64,000 nucleotides of DNA, taken from Mesorhabditis belari (Eukaryota; Nematoda; Chromadorea; Rhabditida; Rhabditidae). Position numbers and translations under genes: made by a program. The notes under the pieces were generated by a model. That model was not told the origin of the DNA and made no database searches. It was given only the letters and a program-made list of their open reading frames with translations. The stretch covers positions 617,501 through 681,500 of the forward strand of contig CAUEEP010000900.1 of assembly GCA_958450365.1 (NCBI GenBank), given 5' to 3'. Positions 9,918 to 24,240 of this stretch are shown here, one piece after another (position 1 is the stretch's first letter; every line of letters begins with the position of its first letter).

Positions 9918-11566
9918 ATGAGCGCCCAGATTGGTTTTCACGATTTAAAGAGTGATGGATTGGTGATTACAGCTCAACAGAAAAGGGTTCATTTCGAAAA
10001 ATCATTGATAACTTTGTACAGCTTATAAACTTTATTATCTAAGTTTATGAATATTCAAAAAAACTTTATTTTCTTGTAAATTCTATGAAATTTCAGTTCT
10101 ATGAAAGAGAAGGCTATCTTGTCATCAAGAAAGTCCTCTCCCAACATGACATCGATATATTCACGAATCGATTCAAGGTAAATCTTCAAAAGTGGAATTT
10201 TCTTCTATTAAGAACTACAATGTTTATTGAACTTTGTCTTTTTTTAGGAGATCTGTCAAATGAAAGATGTCCCGGCTACAATGACCGTCATGCGAGATTT
10301 CGCTATCAATAGAAGCGAGTGAATATTTAGCCAATTATTAAGAATTTTTTGACCAATTATTAAGAAAATTTTTGAAAATAATCTTTTAGATACGTTCCCG
10401 GAGAGAAAGCGATCATGAAACTTCAAGATTTCGGCGATGATCCAGTCCTCTTCAGCTTTTGTCAACATCCAGAAATCGTTTCCATTGTTCGAGATCTTAT
10501 TGGAACGAGAAACGCGAATTTATTGGCCATGCACACAATGTTGATCAATAAACCACCGGATACTGGTATGTTAAGGACAAAATCTCTACTCTAACAAACG
10601 CTAAATATCTGGCACACCGTTTGGCCAAAAGTTCTTTCGATATAGTCACCTAAGTAGAAATGGCTTCATCTCTGGCAAAATTGTTAATCTTTTTTTAAAG
10701 GTTCTCAACTTTCTCGCCACCCACTGCATCAAGACCAACAATACTTCCCATTTGGCCCATCTGATGCCATTGTTTGTGCATGGACTGCTATGGAAACTGT
10801 TAGTAACTGGAAATTACAAGCACTGTATCAAATCTACAACTAATTTCAGGTGAACCGAGCAAATGGATGCCTCGTCGTTGTGCCTGGCACTCACAAAGGA
10901 CCCGTTCATCCACATGAATACCCGAAATGGGAGGTAAGATTGATTGAAAATCAGATAAATATTAGATAATTGTACAAAGGCTATTCAAAAGGTTTCCAAA
11001 TGACTCTTTCCAGGGAGGAGTCAATCCACTCTATCACGGAATCCAGGACTTTGATCCAAATATGCCAAGACTTCATTTGGAAATGCAGGCTGGCGACACT
11101 GTATTCTTTCATCCGATTCTAATTCACGGATCTGGAACAAATAGAACCACAGGTGAATAGATGACTTTCATCTTAAACTTACCCACTTACAGGTTTCCGA
11201 AAAGCGATCTCCTGCCATTTCGCCAATGATGATATTTGTCGCTATCAGCCAATCACTCAAGGACAGGTTGGGAATTCGTTTAATGATAGAAAACAGAAAA
11301 ATGCCACAAATCTTGGCTTAAACCGGCTTAAATGTGTATTTCTAGAGCAACACAGCAAACGAGATTGTGGACACGGCACAAAGAGTGTTGAAGAAATTTG
11401 GAATCGATGATGCTGATGCGAAAGAAGCGATTCCTGATCTGGAGGTAAGATCGGAGAATAAATGGCCAAAAGAGTCATTTTTGATCAAATATTCAAACGC
11501 CAGCTTTTCCAGGGAGTTTGGCGAATGAAAGCAAAAGCCGTGAGCGGAGTGAGGAACCATCTTTGA
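9918..11566 (+). CDS. PHYH: Phytanoyl-CoA 2-hydroxylase (peroxisomal alpha-oxidation)
   Basis: Ten exons (9,918-9,986; 10,097-10,177; 10,248-10,318; 10,390-10,565; 10,701-10,798; 10,850-10,933; 11,014-11,152; 11,193-11,266; 11,346-11,444; 11,513-11,566) give a 314-residue protein with every junction in phase. It is an Fe(II)/2-oxoglutarate oxygenase that hydroxylates phytanoyl-CoA in the first step of alpha-oxidation of 3-methyl-branched fatty acids. The iron ligands are visible: H142-x-D144 in [13 protein letters not shown] and H231 in LIHGSG. The 2-oxoglutarate-binding Arg is R242 in [10 protein letters not shown]. Spacing matches human PHYH minus its N-terminal leader. The protein ends NHL, a possible non-canonical PTS1. 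Nematodes are known to have lost the PTS2 import route used by the human enzyme. This is the only intact copy in the window. Confidence 0.95.
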
Positions 11567-11781
11567 TCTTTGTCTCGCTGGTTTCATGCTGCTGTAAATA
11601 AATTGTGCTTTCACCTTTCCGATACAAATGGATTGGTTCTGTTGATTGATATGATTGAGATTGATCTGATCTTGTTCTTTATCTCTTTACATCAAATCAG
11701 ATTTATCTAACAGTTCTGTTAGAAACACCCGGATATGGATTTCAGCTATAAAATTATGGCAATAGTTCGATGTTTTACATA
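11567..11781 (+). other. PHYH downstream region, shared with the other copies
   Basis: Sequence after the stop codon, including ATCAGATTTATCTAACAG (about 11,695-11,715), is repeated next to the broken copies at about 240-260 and 25,360-25,390. It shows how far the duplicated segment extends. No gene seen. Confidence 0.5.
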
Positions 11782-11990
11782 TACAGTACTGGACAATGAA
11801 ATATCATATTTGAAACGACGCACTTTCGCGCGAAATGCATCAAAATACGGTATATCTAAATATTAATATTACCATCGTGTAGTCCTTGAAAAGAGCTTTC
11901 AGAAAATGTATAACACTAATAGTTTAAACTCAAGAAGAGTTAAAGAAGTCACCATTTTTCAAATATGATATTTCATTGTCCAGTACTGTA
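11782..11990. mobile_element. 209-bp MITE with 34-bp terminal inverted repeats
   Basis: TACAGTACTGGACAATGAAA at 11,782 is mirrored by its complement ending at 11,990, and the arms extend about 34 bp (to ...ATATCATATTTGAAA). There is no coding capacity. The TA at each end is consistent with a Tc1/mariner-mobilised MITE. It is absent from the matching positions downstream of the other PHYH copies. Confidence 0.85.
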
Positions 11991-12560
11991 GGTTGGTAAA
12001 TAAGTGTTTTCGTTCCTTTTCGTTCTTCGTTTAAGACCAATAAATGCACCAATTGAACTACGATTTGTTTCATTAGAAAGGTCAATTATTTTTCTGCAAA
12101 TGAAGATTAAATGGGTTTACAAATGTCTTATGACTCGATTTCTTTGAGAGTGTGAAGCCGGGTAGTAAAAAAGCACAAAATTCTTCAAAAACATCTGCCT
12201 TTTCAAACCGCTCTTACCAAATAACTTCCTGATTTTACTCAATTTTACAGCACAGTACAAAATACAGAAGTGGAAAGAATTTGATAATGGCAATAACTTG
12301 GCACTTATGGGTTTTAGCGCGCGCAATACAACCAACCCTTAAAGCTCTTTCCTAGTCAATTTGCGAAAATCGACATTTTTTTTTGTTAAAGATCGAGGCG
12401 ATCATTAACCTGCTCTTGTTGATCATCCTTCTAATTGTTCGTGACGATGTTAGGTCCGAATCCGAACAGGCGTCCGGATCTGATCCGGACGTCCGAATGC
12501 GACCAAAATCCGCTAAATGCCAATTGATCCCGCTTGATTCATCAAATTTTTTATAATTTT
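11991..12560. repeat. Dispersed repeat segments shared with 25,450-25,690 and 27,257-27,365
   Basis: 11,991-12,200 matches the repeat at about 25,450-25,660 (TAGGTTGGTAAATAAGTGTT start). 12,228-12,332 matches about 27,260-27,365 (CCTGATTTTACTCAATTTTA ... TTTTAGCnCGCGCAATA). No open frame of note; probably fragments of non-autonomous elements. Confidence 0.55.
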
Positions 12561-15073
<2,513 letters not shown>

Positions 15074-15109
15074 ACAAGTGGTCTTTTTGTTTATTGTTTT
15101 GGCTCTTTT

Positions 15110-16020
15110 CAATTTCAGAATGACGCTTTCAGTAACATGCATTATGTGACAAAAAGAAACGAGACTTTCGGGACAAAATACAATTATACTGTGTTTTCCT
15201 ATGTTATTGACGAACTCTAAATGGACTTTAGACCTCGTGGACCGTGAGTTCCTTCCCCAATTTCCACATTTCCATTCCCTTTCTTTCAAAATGTACTCGA
15301 AACTCGAGGTTCCCCATATTTCCCCTCATTCCACTCACCATTCCCGACAATAAAATAGCGCCCAATAATGGGAGCACGACACCGATCACTGTTCTCAACA
15401 TATCATAGGCAATTGCTAAATAAAACCTTACAGATCGCTCTTTGTGATGACGTAATTCCAAGAACTGGGGTATGTTCTCAGTGTTTCCAATCTGATTAGA
15501 GACAATGATGCAAGTATTTTAAGCTTTGTTAGAGTTTGTGGTTACGATTACGATTAGTTTACGATTACATCAGATTACAGTTAGATTATGTTTTGTGCTT
15601 TTGTTTCTGACTTTTCTTGGATTTTAACAAACCAATTCAACTGCAGGTGGAGAGTGTGAGAAAGATGAGAACTGAGCTTAGAATTATTGAAAGAGAGATA
15701 TAGGTGCGAGGCGACTTTTCATAGTCCCAGAGGTAGATCGTGGCCATGAGTCTGAAATTGGTTCTAGGGTCTGAAGAGATCTCTTTGGCAAAAGGTTTCG
15801 TTGACAAGTTTCGCTCAAAACTGTGAACCACCGCGATATGGGCGAGAATTACTTGCCAGCCAAAAGAAACCGGATGGCCTGGTGGATAGTATCCCCGACC
15901 TGCACGCTACTTCCCCCTGGTTCGAATCCTGTTTCAACCTTTTTATTTTTTAGGACACTAAATCCAATATTTAGGTGCTCTAAAGGTCTATAAAAATATC
16001 GAAAACCAAAAGCTAAAGCA
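15110..16020 (-). pseudogene. Sre receptor gene fragment (exons 4-5)
   Basis: On the minus strand this matches the Sre genes of the duplicated units (32,500-33,370 and 48,440-49,275). The matching segments are exon 4 (LMATIYLWDYEKSPRTYISLSI, about 15,635-15,752), its intron, exon 5 (IAYDMLRTVIGVV, about 15,352-15,430) and flanking introns. No other exon is present, so it is a stray fragment. It includes the tRNA-like stretch with TGGCCTGGTGGATAG and GGTTCGAATCC (about 15,870-15,930) that also lies in the Sre intron of the other copies. Confidence 0.8.
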
Positions 16021-16048
16021 TTTTTTTTTTAGGACACTAAGAAATATA

Positions 16049-16951
16049 CAGGGTGTTCCACAATTACTGATACCTGATAACTAGCTTGAAAAAACTTTTT
16101 TTAGTAGAAAACTTGTGATGAAACTTTTATTTTTAACAAATTAGATAGTAAAGTAATGGAAAAACAACAATTATTGGATATGTCCTCCTTTCGCGTTGAT
16201 ACAGAGCTGAAGGCGCTTCGGGAAGTCGTCGACCGTGGCACGCAAGTAGGGGAGATCCATCACCGAGGTGGGATGAAGAGAATGCGAAACCGATTTGTGT
16301 GGATTAGAAATGCCGTAAATTCGATCGTTTTGTTGTTCAACACTTGCTGGACCCTAAAAACTTTCTCATCCGTGAAAAGAATCCTTCGGTGAGCTTTTCC
16401 AGGAAACCGAGCAAGAAGTTGAGCACAACGCTGTTCTCTCTCAAGTTTTGTAGCGTCGGTAATTCCGTGACACTTGTTTTTCTTGAAAGCTTTCATTCCT
16501 AAGCGTTTTCGAAAGATTCGATGCATCGAAGTCACAGGAACTTTCATTTCACGAGCCATTTGACGAACAGATCTCTCTCCGGGTTGCGCCTTATTTTCTC
16601 GCGAACGTTCTTGATAACAGTCTTAAGAGCCGAAGTTACAAGTCTTCCACGTCCCTTTCGATCCTGACTTAAAACGTTTGCATGTTCGCAAAACAAGTTG
16701 TTTTGTCACTCCCAGTCGTTGACGGATCGACCGTGCCGGAAGACCTTCCTTGTGAAAAGAAATGATCAAGTCGCGAAAGCTGGAGGGCTTGGCCATTTTT
16801 AAAAAAGGACAATTTTTTAAATATTATTAAATGAAAACAAGTTTAAAACAAGAAAAACTTAAAAAACAGTCAATAAATCGCTCGAGTTGGACAATTTAAA
16901 TGCTTTTATCATGAGGGGTCGGGGTATCAGTAATTGCGGAACACCCTGTAT
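16049..16951 (-). mobile_element. Internally deleted Tc1-like transposon
   Basis: TIRs ACAGGGTGTTCCACAATTAC (16,050) and its complement (ending about 16,950) are joined to TA. On the minus strand the transposase starts about 16,796 (MAKPSSFRDLIISFHKEGLPAR) with a helix-turn-helix and continues, with breaks, through RSVRQMAREMKVPVTSMHRI to the first catalytic motif ILFTDEKVF. The element is only about 900 bp and lacks the second and third catalytic Asp. It is therefore a non-autonomous remnant that could at most be moved by another source of transposase. Confidence 0.85.
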
Positions 16952-17282
16952 ATTTATACTTTGATCTTTATAATTTCTTGTGAGAGCGTGTCTCGGTGTC
17001 TTAATGGTAGATGTCTTGAAAACAGACAATTTATCAAAACTTCTCCTTATGAGGGCAAACTTCGCTCAAACTGGAGCGACCTGACACTATCACAATTACT
17101 TCAACACTTGCGTGTGAAAAAAGGAGCACAAAACTCCCTCAAAACAAAGCTTAAATAATGGGTTTTTAAGTACGCAAACGGACAACTGAATATCGTCTAG
17201 TGGCTGATTACGGTAGTTTATCCATCAGCTTTGAATTTTAACTTGTGTATTGAATTTTGACTAACTGCAGAGCGAAATAAGG

Positions 17283-19809
17283 CAAAAAAAGTGTTTTCTG
17301 ACAAAAAATTTGTAAAAATGCGTACTAGATGCAAAAAATTATGGAGAATTCGAAAATCGTAGTTATTTGAAATTTTGTCTGGCTCAATTTTGAGCAAAAT
17401 GCGTTTTTGTCAAATTTTCTATGTTGAGTTTTCTTTCCAAGGCTCTAAAATGAATATATCTGAACAAATCAAAAACCCCCGGCGGTTTTGGGTCAAGCTT
17501 GTCGCGATGAACATTTTAGTAAAAAAAAGAAAAAAATCGGATAACTCAGGCAGAGTTATTAAGTTTTGAAAGAAAACGTTCAAGAGCTACCGTAATCTTC
17601 ACATTTCCGCTTTCTAAAAGACACCCTTTTCTAGAGCCGTACGCAAATTTGCTGGCTTTTTAAAATTGTGCAACTTTTCGTTGCCTCTTTTTCATTCTGC
17701 TTCGTATTTTTTCATCTCATCGTCTGCCATCGACAAAGTTAAGTTTTTTCATTGAATTAATGGACGGATGGCTTTGTTGATAGGACTTTTTTAGGATCGT
17801 TTCTTCTCCAACTCATGTGCAACGTCATGTTCAGTATTGTTGTACCAAGATCGCATAGAAAAACTTGCACGGTACATTTTTTCGCAGTAAATAACAAGTT
17901 TTCCATTTTGTCCGAACGTTTGATTTTTTCCGAATTTGCTCAAAAATTGAATGTAAGCCTTCTAATCCTTCTTCAGACATTGCACCTAAGCAACGATGGC
18001 ATTGAAGAAATTCCGGCACATGTGCTAGCAATACATGGATCTTTGTTGAGCGAGATCCAATTTCCAATTCTTCAAGTTTTGCGAGCAATGGCTTAATAGA
18101 AGTAAAGATTTTTTTAATATCGTCGTCTTTCATGTTTTGTTCAGTGGAGCCAATAGCATTAGAGAATGTCGAAAATTTTTCCAGGCAGTCGGATAGCTTC
18201 TTATATTTTTGTGAGTTGACTAGAACCTTAAATTCCTCTCGATTTTCACATAATCTCTTGAGCTTCGGACTATTGAGATCTTCCGATTTAAACGATCGTG
18301 GGAATCCCAATTTTTGTGCTAATAATGCAAAAGCATCCCATTCTGTTGGTGAAGCTTGTCGGGCTTCTTGTTCCAACTCTTTATAAATACGGTTTCCGAT
18401 GCCGAGCTTTATATGGAGTGATGGAGGAACGACATGCGTCGGTTCAGCCGGCTAAACGTATTTTTGAAAAACACCTTTGCGCAACTCCGAATATTTGAAT
18501 CTATTTTGAGTAGTTCGTCAAACGTTTTTATAGATCTTTCCGGATAAATACTCCAATCCAATTTCTCTGGACACCCGTCTATTTTGCGTTGTTTTGTGGC
18601 CTTGAAAAAACACCGAACGTAAGGATAAGTTGCTGCATTTGATATTCCATAAAGAGAAGTCAAAAAACACAGGTCGCCTCCAATGAAGACGGTGAATTTC
18701 ATATCAACAAGCTCTCGATAGACTTCCTTAAACTTTTGTAGACTTTTGTTGTCGTCGCTCCCTTTCCAAACTGCCAGTATTAGGTGATTGTATCTAGATT
18801 GAGGTTTGTTGCTCTAATCAGGAAACATGACGGTCAATTTTGTCGTTTCAAAACCCTAGTCTGCCATCAGCAAAATTCTCTGTGCCTCTTTGCTGGGTAC
18901 ACGTTTAAGACGAAAACGAAGCGCTGCTTTTATATCCTTCAATTGAATAATCCCGTTTGAAATAACATATTCAACTTTTTGATTCACTTCGGATATTACC
19001 TGTCTCATTTTATACTCACTTGCAAAAGGAGCATACTTGCTGTAGAGTCGATGTGAAAAACGAGAAATTCCTGCTCTTGAAAATACAGCTAAAGTTTGAT
19101 GAGGTGAAACAGGAGAAGAAATGGGCAGTTTGTTCCTCTTATGCCTCTTGTATTTTGCGCGGATTTGTCGAGCTCGTTGAGCGAAAAATAACTTTTGTTT
19201 CTTCTTATCCCTTTTCATTTGTCTGAGAATTTCAATTTTTTGCTTCTTAGAGGTCACAATATCTCTCGATTCTGATTTGCTATTTTCAAAGCTTCTCTAA
19301 CATCCTTTTTGCTATCCAACTGAGCCTTTCTTGCCTTTTGAGCAGCAATTTTCGATTTTTTGGACGACTCATCTGAAAAAAGAGCTTAAGAAAGTGGATA
19401 GACAAAAAAAGGAAAACATAAAAGCGATTGTTGCCGACAACGAAAAGTTGCACAATTATGAAATTTGCCTACGACTCTAGAAAAGGGTGTCTTTTAGAAA
19501 GCGGAAATGTGAAGATTACGGTAGCTTTTGAACGTTTTCTCTCAAACTCTGCGCTGAGTTATCCGATTTTTTTTCTTTTTTTTTACTGAAATGTTCATCG
19601 CGACAAGCTTGACCCAAAACCGCCGGGGTTTTTTTTTGATTTGTTCAGATATATTCATTTTAGTGCCTTGAAAAGAAAATTCAACATAGGCTCAAAACGC
19701 ATTTTGCTCAAAATTGAGCCAGACAAAATTTCAAATAACTACGATTTTTGAATTCTCCATAATTTTTTGCATCTAGTACGCATTTTTTGTTAGAAAACGT
19801 ACTTTCGCA
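17283..19809 (-). mobile_element. DNA transposon of unassigned superfamily with roughly 400-bp TIRs
   Basis: Left arm about 17,283-17,690 and right arm about 19,430-19,809 are long inverted copies. Shared words include AAAACCGCCGGGG-type, GCGTACTAGATGCAAAAAA and CCGTAATCTTCACATTTCC. Between them the minus strand holds three aligned open stretches. 19,257-18,856 is very basic at its start (RQMKRDKKKQKL). 18,702-18,409 has FIGGDLCFLTSLYGISNAATYPYVRC. 18,376-17,831 has KIHVLLAHVPEFLQ and MSEEGLEGLHSIFE. These motifs resemble uncharacterised nematode and invertebrate transposase-like proteins (GGDLKFL..G, HV.EF...SE...E..H), but I cannot name the superfamily. Stops and frame changes separate the stretches. 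TIRs this long are reminiscent of Mutator-like elements; that is only an analogy. Confidence 0.7.
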
Positions 19810-19831
19810 CCGATGTGGGGGGAAACTTGGC

Positions 19832-20407
19832 CTAGTGACGACTTGATCTTTGGCCGCTATATTCTTGGCGCTTCAGTTCCTCGCAGTAGGCTACGTGATG
19901 TGGCCCATCGCAAAAACTCTCGGCTTCAAGCAGGTTCCTCCGTGATTTTTGAGGCAATTCCTTGCAATCCGCACAAAAGAAACAATTCTTTGGAATAAAG
20001 ATCGTTGGTGCCTTCTTGACCTCTGGGGCTTCTTTGTAGTCGCTACCTCGGCGCTTTCCACTTTGAATCTCGTGCACGATTTCGTCCTTCATGTCGCTGA
20101 TTGACTGGTCAATATGTTTCACCAAGGACTCCTTCAATTTGGCGATTTCCTCTTGAATGTGTTCCTTGGTGACCATCAAGGTGGACATGCTCTCGGTACA
20201 TACGGTTTCGGTCACGGCCTTTGTTGAATCCTCGATTGCCTTTTTGAGGTCCTTCTTCACGTTTCCAATGACGTCACGGTCTACGGCTTTTGTCGGCTTC
20301 GTCTCCTGCTTCACGATTCGCACATTGCTTGGTATTGGCTGATCGGCTTTTCCCTCATTCCCAGGTGTGGTCATCTTTACCTGGAAGAAAACCTTGTCAT
20401 GGGCCAT
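19832..20407 (-). CDS. Gag-like protein with coiled coil and CCHC-like cysteines
   Basis: An uninterrupted 191-residue frame starts MAHDKVFFQVKMTTPG. Residues about 45-110 are charged and heptad-like (KKDLKKAIEDSTKA..., EEIAKLKESLVKHID), predicting a coiled coil. The end has CFFCADC then C-x4-H-x4-C, a zinc-knuckle-like arrangement found in Gag proteins of BEL/Pao and Gypsy elements. It lies just downstream, in the minus-strand sense, of the pol remnant ending at 20,590, which is the wrong order for one element. It may therefore belong to a second copy whose LTR would lie at about 20,408-20,590. Its 3' side is cut by the long-TIR transposon at 19,809. Confidence 0.5.
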   Translation of the reverse strand: MAHDKVFFQVKMTTPGNEGKADQPIPSNVRIVKQETKPTKAVDRDVIGNVKKDLKKAIEDSTKAVTETVCTESMSTLMVTKEHIQEEIAKLKESLVKHIDQSISDMKDEIVHEIQSGKRRGSDYKEAPEVKKAPTIFIPKNCFFCADCKELPQKSRRNLLEAESFCDGPHHVAYCEELKRQEYSGQRSSRH

Positions 20408-20589
20408 TGAAAATTTGTGTCATGAAAAAAGGAGAGGAAACAGAAACAAACAGATAAATAACGCAATAATGGGTAAGTGTTAGAAACTTGATAACTTGAC
20501 GCGATGAGCTTTTAACTGAAAACTTGAATAGAATGACTTTGTTTGTTAGAAGAGATTCAATTGAAAACTTGGGGACTTGAGATTTGCTT

Positions 20590-23500
20590 TCAAATCCCTT
20601 CATCGGGGTTTTCCCGATAATTTACAGCAACTTTCGCTCCTCTTGGGAAGGTTCTTTTCGGAATTGTGGTTGGAGTATCGTTGCGTTGCTCAATATCTTC
20701 AATTTCTGATCGAATTTCGAGTGGAATAAGCAAATTTACTGGTCTTTCGCTCTGCTCATGGTTTCCAGTTCTGATGAGCGCGGCTCGAACTTTTCCATCT
20801 GCTCCTTCAATTAGATTTATAGCCATTCCTTTTGCGTAAGTTCCTCTTTTCGTGTCCTCTTTCATAATTAGAACGATTTCGCCAACTTTGATCGACAACT
20901 TCGAGTTGCGTTTGCGTTTTTGCTTGCTCTCTCTCAAGAAGAGATTGGAGATAACTTGTTCGGAATGTTTTCCATACCAAATCTAGGTATATTCCGCCTT
21001 TTCTTTACATCCTCATGACTTTGTATAACTTTATCTTGATATTCAATGTCGTTCTGATCAGGCGAACTTTCAACTTCAAGATTTAACTTAACTCCAGGTA
21101 GTACAAAGTCGATCGGTCGTATGAGTAGCTCTGATTGAGGTTCATCTAAATATGTAAGGGGACGACTGTTTACGAATCCTTCGATTTCGGTCACGATAAC
21201 TTCGAGGAATTGGCGTGCCATTATTTGACCACATTTAACTTTTCCGAGGGCTAACTTTACACAACCCACTAGTCTTTCATAGATACCTCCTTGCCATGGA
21301 GCAAATGGAGTGGTGAACTTCCAATCAATGCCATAATCGGCTAGTGTATTTTGAATATAGGAACTTTCCTCGTTTTGGTCACCGTTTTTCACGAATTTTT
21401 GGGCCAATTTGAATGTCGCTAATGATCAACTTTGGTTTGCCCCGCCGAGCACAAAATTTGCGTAAACTTTCTAGAAACATTGAAGTCGGTAGCGATTTTA
21501 CAATCTCCAAGTGATTATTTCTTGTGCTTACTCACGTAAAAATTATCATCCACACGTGAATTTCTCCGCCGGCAGTTTGGTCGAAAACCAGTTGAGGTCC
21601 AATGTAGTCGATACCTGTGTGTTCGAACGGTAGACTTCTTTTTGTTCGAATATTAGGGAACGGATCCCATGGTGGTTGTTTATATGGCAATCCATTGAAC
21701 ATTTTAAAAGCCACGCATTTTTCTGTAACGTTTTTGACGCTTGCCTTCCTTTGAATATCCAAAACTTTTGGCGTAAACTCGCTAACGTTGAACCTGTTCC
21801 AGCATGTCCTTTTTGTTCATGGTGATGCCGAATAATTAGCGTACAAAAGTGGTCATACGCGAACAAAATTATTGGTTTCGAATTTTGCAAATTTTGAAGC
21901 GTTTTTGAAATTCTATGGACTTTGCGAGAAATCCCAATTTCATCAATTTCCGCGTCGTATAATTTTCCTCTCATCTTTCCCCAATTTTCGCTTTGATTTT
22001 GCTTTGTCAGTAATAATCTTGCGTTTTTTAGGCAACTTTCGCGGGACGGAGCTGCGAGGCGGTCGATCGAACTTTGACTGGATCAACATGGAGACGGTTG
22101 GTGTTTTTCGAATTTTTGACATCCAGCGGTTGGTGCAAAATAAAAATTTTGCGGAAGCTCTTGCCGATTTTGTATAACTACTGAACCTTTCCGTGTCTAT
22201 CAATTTTTCTTGCTTTGCATAAACAAAATTTGCCAAAATGGAACTTTCCGCCACTTTTGTCCCATCGAGTCTCTGTGAATTCCTATATCTTTGAACTTCT
22301 TTAGGCCAATACCTTCCTCTGATGGTAGAAACACTGGGCACATCGATTACACCCCTGTGTAAATTTTTTTTTCCCGATTTTATATTGTTTGTTGTTTGTT
22401 TGTTTTAATTGTTTTTTAATTTTGTGTTTTGGTCAATGGAAACGCGAGCTCTGAGACCTAGGTTTTTTAGAAGTGCGCGGTTATATGGCCCGCGCACACC
22501 TTTGATGTTGGTAAAATTTTTCTTTTGTGTCAAATCATCACGTGTTATATATCATTCCAAAGCATTTTTATGTGTTTAAACATGGCGGAAAGAATTTCCC
22601 AAAAAATTTGACTTTTTCTTAGTTTTCTCCGATTTTATAATCTGGAATGCAGTTTTTTTCTGGTTCTGCGGTACTTGCAGATCTGGTATAGTCTAGAAAA
22701 AATTTATTCTATTTATAAATTCATTTTTTTTTCTAAAAAACCTAGGTTTCAGAGCTCGCGTTTCCATTGACCAAAACACAAAATTAAAAAACAATTCCCG
22801 ACCAACTTTTTGCGTAGAATTCAGAAATTCGCTTTTTAAGCCTAGTTTATCAGCCAGACTTTCGTGAAAAAAATTATTTTGACTTTTCGGCGCAGAATAT
22901 GGAAAAAATTTCATGGAAAAATAGAATTCCACAAAAACTCAATTCAGCATTCTGAAAGAGCGTGAAAAGAGCTATTGAATGACTTATAACACTTTATGGT
23001 TCGATGAAATATGAAATTTCACTAACATCAAAGTCGCCGCCTTTAATTCTGAAATTTTGGATGATGGTTTTCGGATTATTTTATTTTTCCGTTCATTTTT
23101 GGGCCTAACTTAAAATTTGTAGTGTTCGGATTTTTGATTTAAAGACGATTATTTTTGTTATGTGCTGGGCCATTGAGCCACGAACTTGCCGCTAATTGTT
23201 TGGCGTCGATTCCCTTTTTTCCATAATCGGCTGGGTTTAACTTTCCCGATATGTGATACAATTTTATCGCAACCTGATCCTTTTGAAAATCTTCTTGCAT
23301 TTTGATAATATTTTCTACGCGGTTCTTCACAAATTTTCCAGTCTTTTTTCGACTTTTAGTCTGCGTTAGCCATTTTAGTGCGACTTCCGAGTCTCCGAAT
23401 ACGAGAATTTCTTGAATTTTCAACTTAATTTCTTCCAGATATATTTCGCTTGCTTATGAGCACATTCGAGAGCCAATATTTCCATTTTGGGAATTGTGGC

Positions 23501-24240
23501 TATAACTTTCGTCGGGCTTAGTCGATTCTTTGCTAATATTATTGACGATTCAAACTTTTTTCCATTTTTGATTTGCGTCTAATGTGTCAGCGCTACTGTC
23601 CCATAACATTCCCAAAAGTTTCATTGAATTTCTTCAATTTTGTCTTCAACTGGAATTGAGTTGAGAACTCGTTCATTGTTGCTTGAGAATTCTCGAATAT
23701 TCATCTTCATTTCTCCAAAACTTTTTTGTAGGTCTTGTACTTTTGAATAGCTTCGACTTCATTATGAGCTCCGGCAAATAAGTTGTCAACGTACATATTC
23801 TCTCGAACTTCTTCCTTTAAATCTGGATAATTTTGTTCCAACATATAGAGGATTGACATTGCAAGCAGAAATGCACTGGCTTTGACTCCAAATGGTGCTC
23901 TTGTGTCGCGAAGTAACTCTGGGTTTTGAAATGAAACCGGTTTATTAGGATCTTTCAATCATAATATCCTAACCGAGTCTCTTTCCCAATCTTGTAGATG
24001 AATTTGATGGTAGGCTTTCTCCAAATCAGCTGTCAACAATATAGGAAATGTTCTCAATCTTAGCAATATTCCAATCATGTTTGGGATCAACGATGGTCCT
24101 TGGTGCATAATTTCATTCAGCGATTTTTGATCTTTCATACAGGCACTTGCATTTATAACGATCCGTAACTTGGTTGTTCTTGAAATTTCTTTTATGACGG
24201 CTTGATGTGGAATATAGAAACTTATGGAATCCTAGACCAA
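20590..24240 (-). mobile_element. BEL/Pao LTR retrotransposon, 5'-truncated and broken
   Basis: On the minus strand, in order: reverse transcriptase (from 24,240: YIPHQAV, TTKLRIVINAS, LTADLEKAYHQIHLQD, and YVDNLFAGAHNEVEAI at about 23,750). RNase H-like motifs follow (VFGDSEVALKWL, NPADYGKKGI; 23,423-23,139). Next come an integrase zinc region and core (HHHEQKGHAG, HTGIDYIGPQ, about 21,850-21,550) and the integrase end (PFAPWQGGIYERLVG, SRPLTYL; 21,407-20,934). Last is a BEL-type C-terminal domain (20,937-20,590). Motif order and NPAD/APWQGG signatures are those of BEL/Pao pol. Frameshifts and the insertion at 22,407-22,797 make it inactive. The RT is cut off where PHYH-derived DNA begins at about 24,240, so its 5' LTR and protease are missing. 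Confidence 0.85.
22407..22797. mobile_element. Foldback/MITE element inside the BEL remnant
   Basis: An arm at about 22,407-22,470 (TTTTGGTCAATGGAAACGCG ... CCTAGGTTTTTTAG) is repeated inverted at about 22,733-22,797, enclosing about 260 bp. It has no coding capacity and lies between the RNase H and integrase parts of the retrotransposon, so it inserted into that element. Confidence 0.75.
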
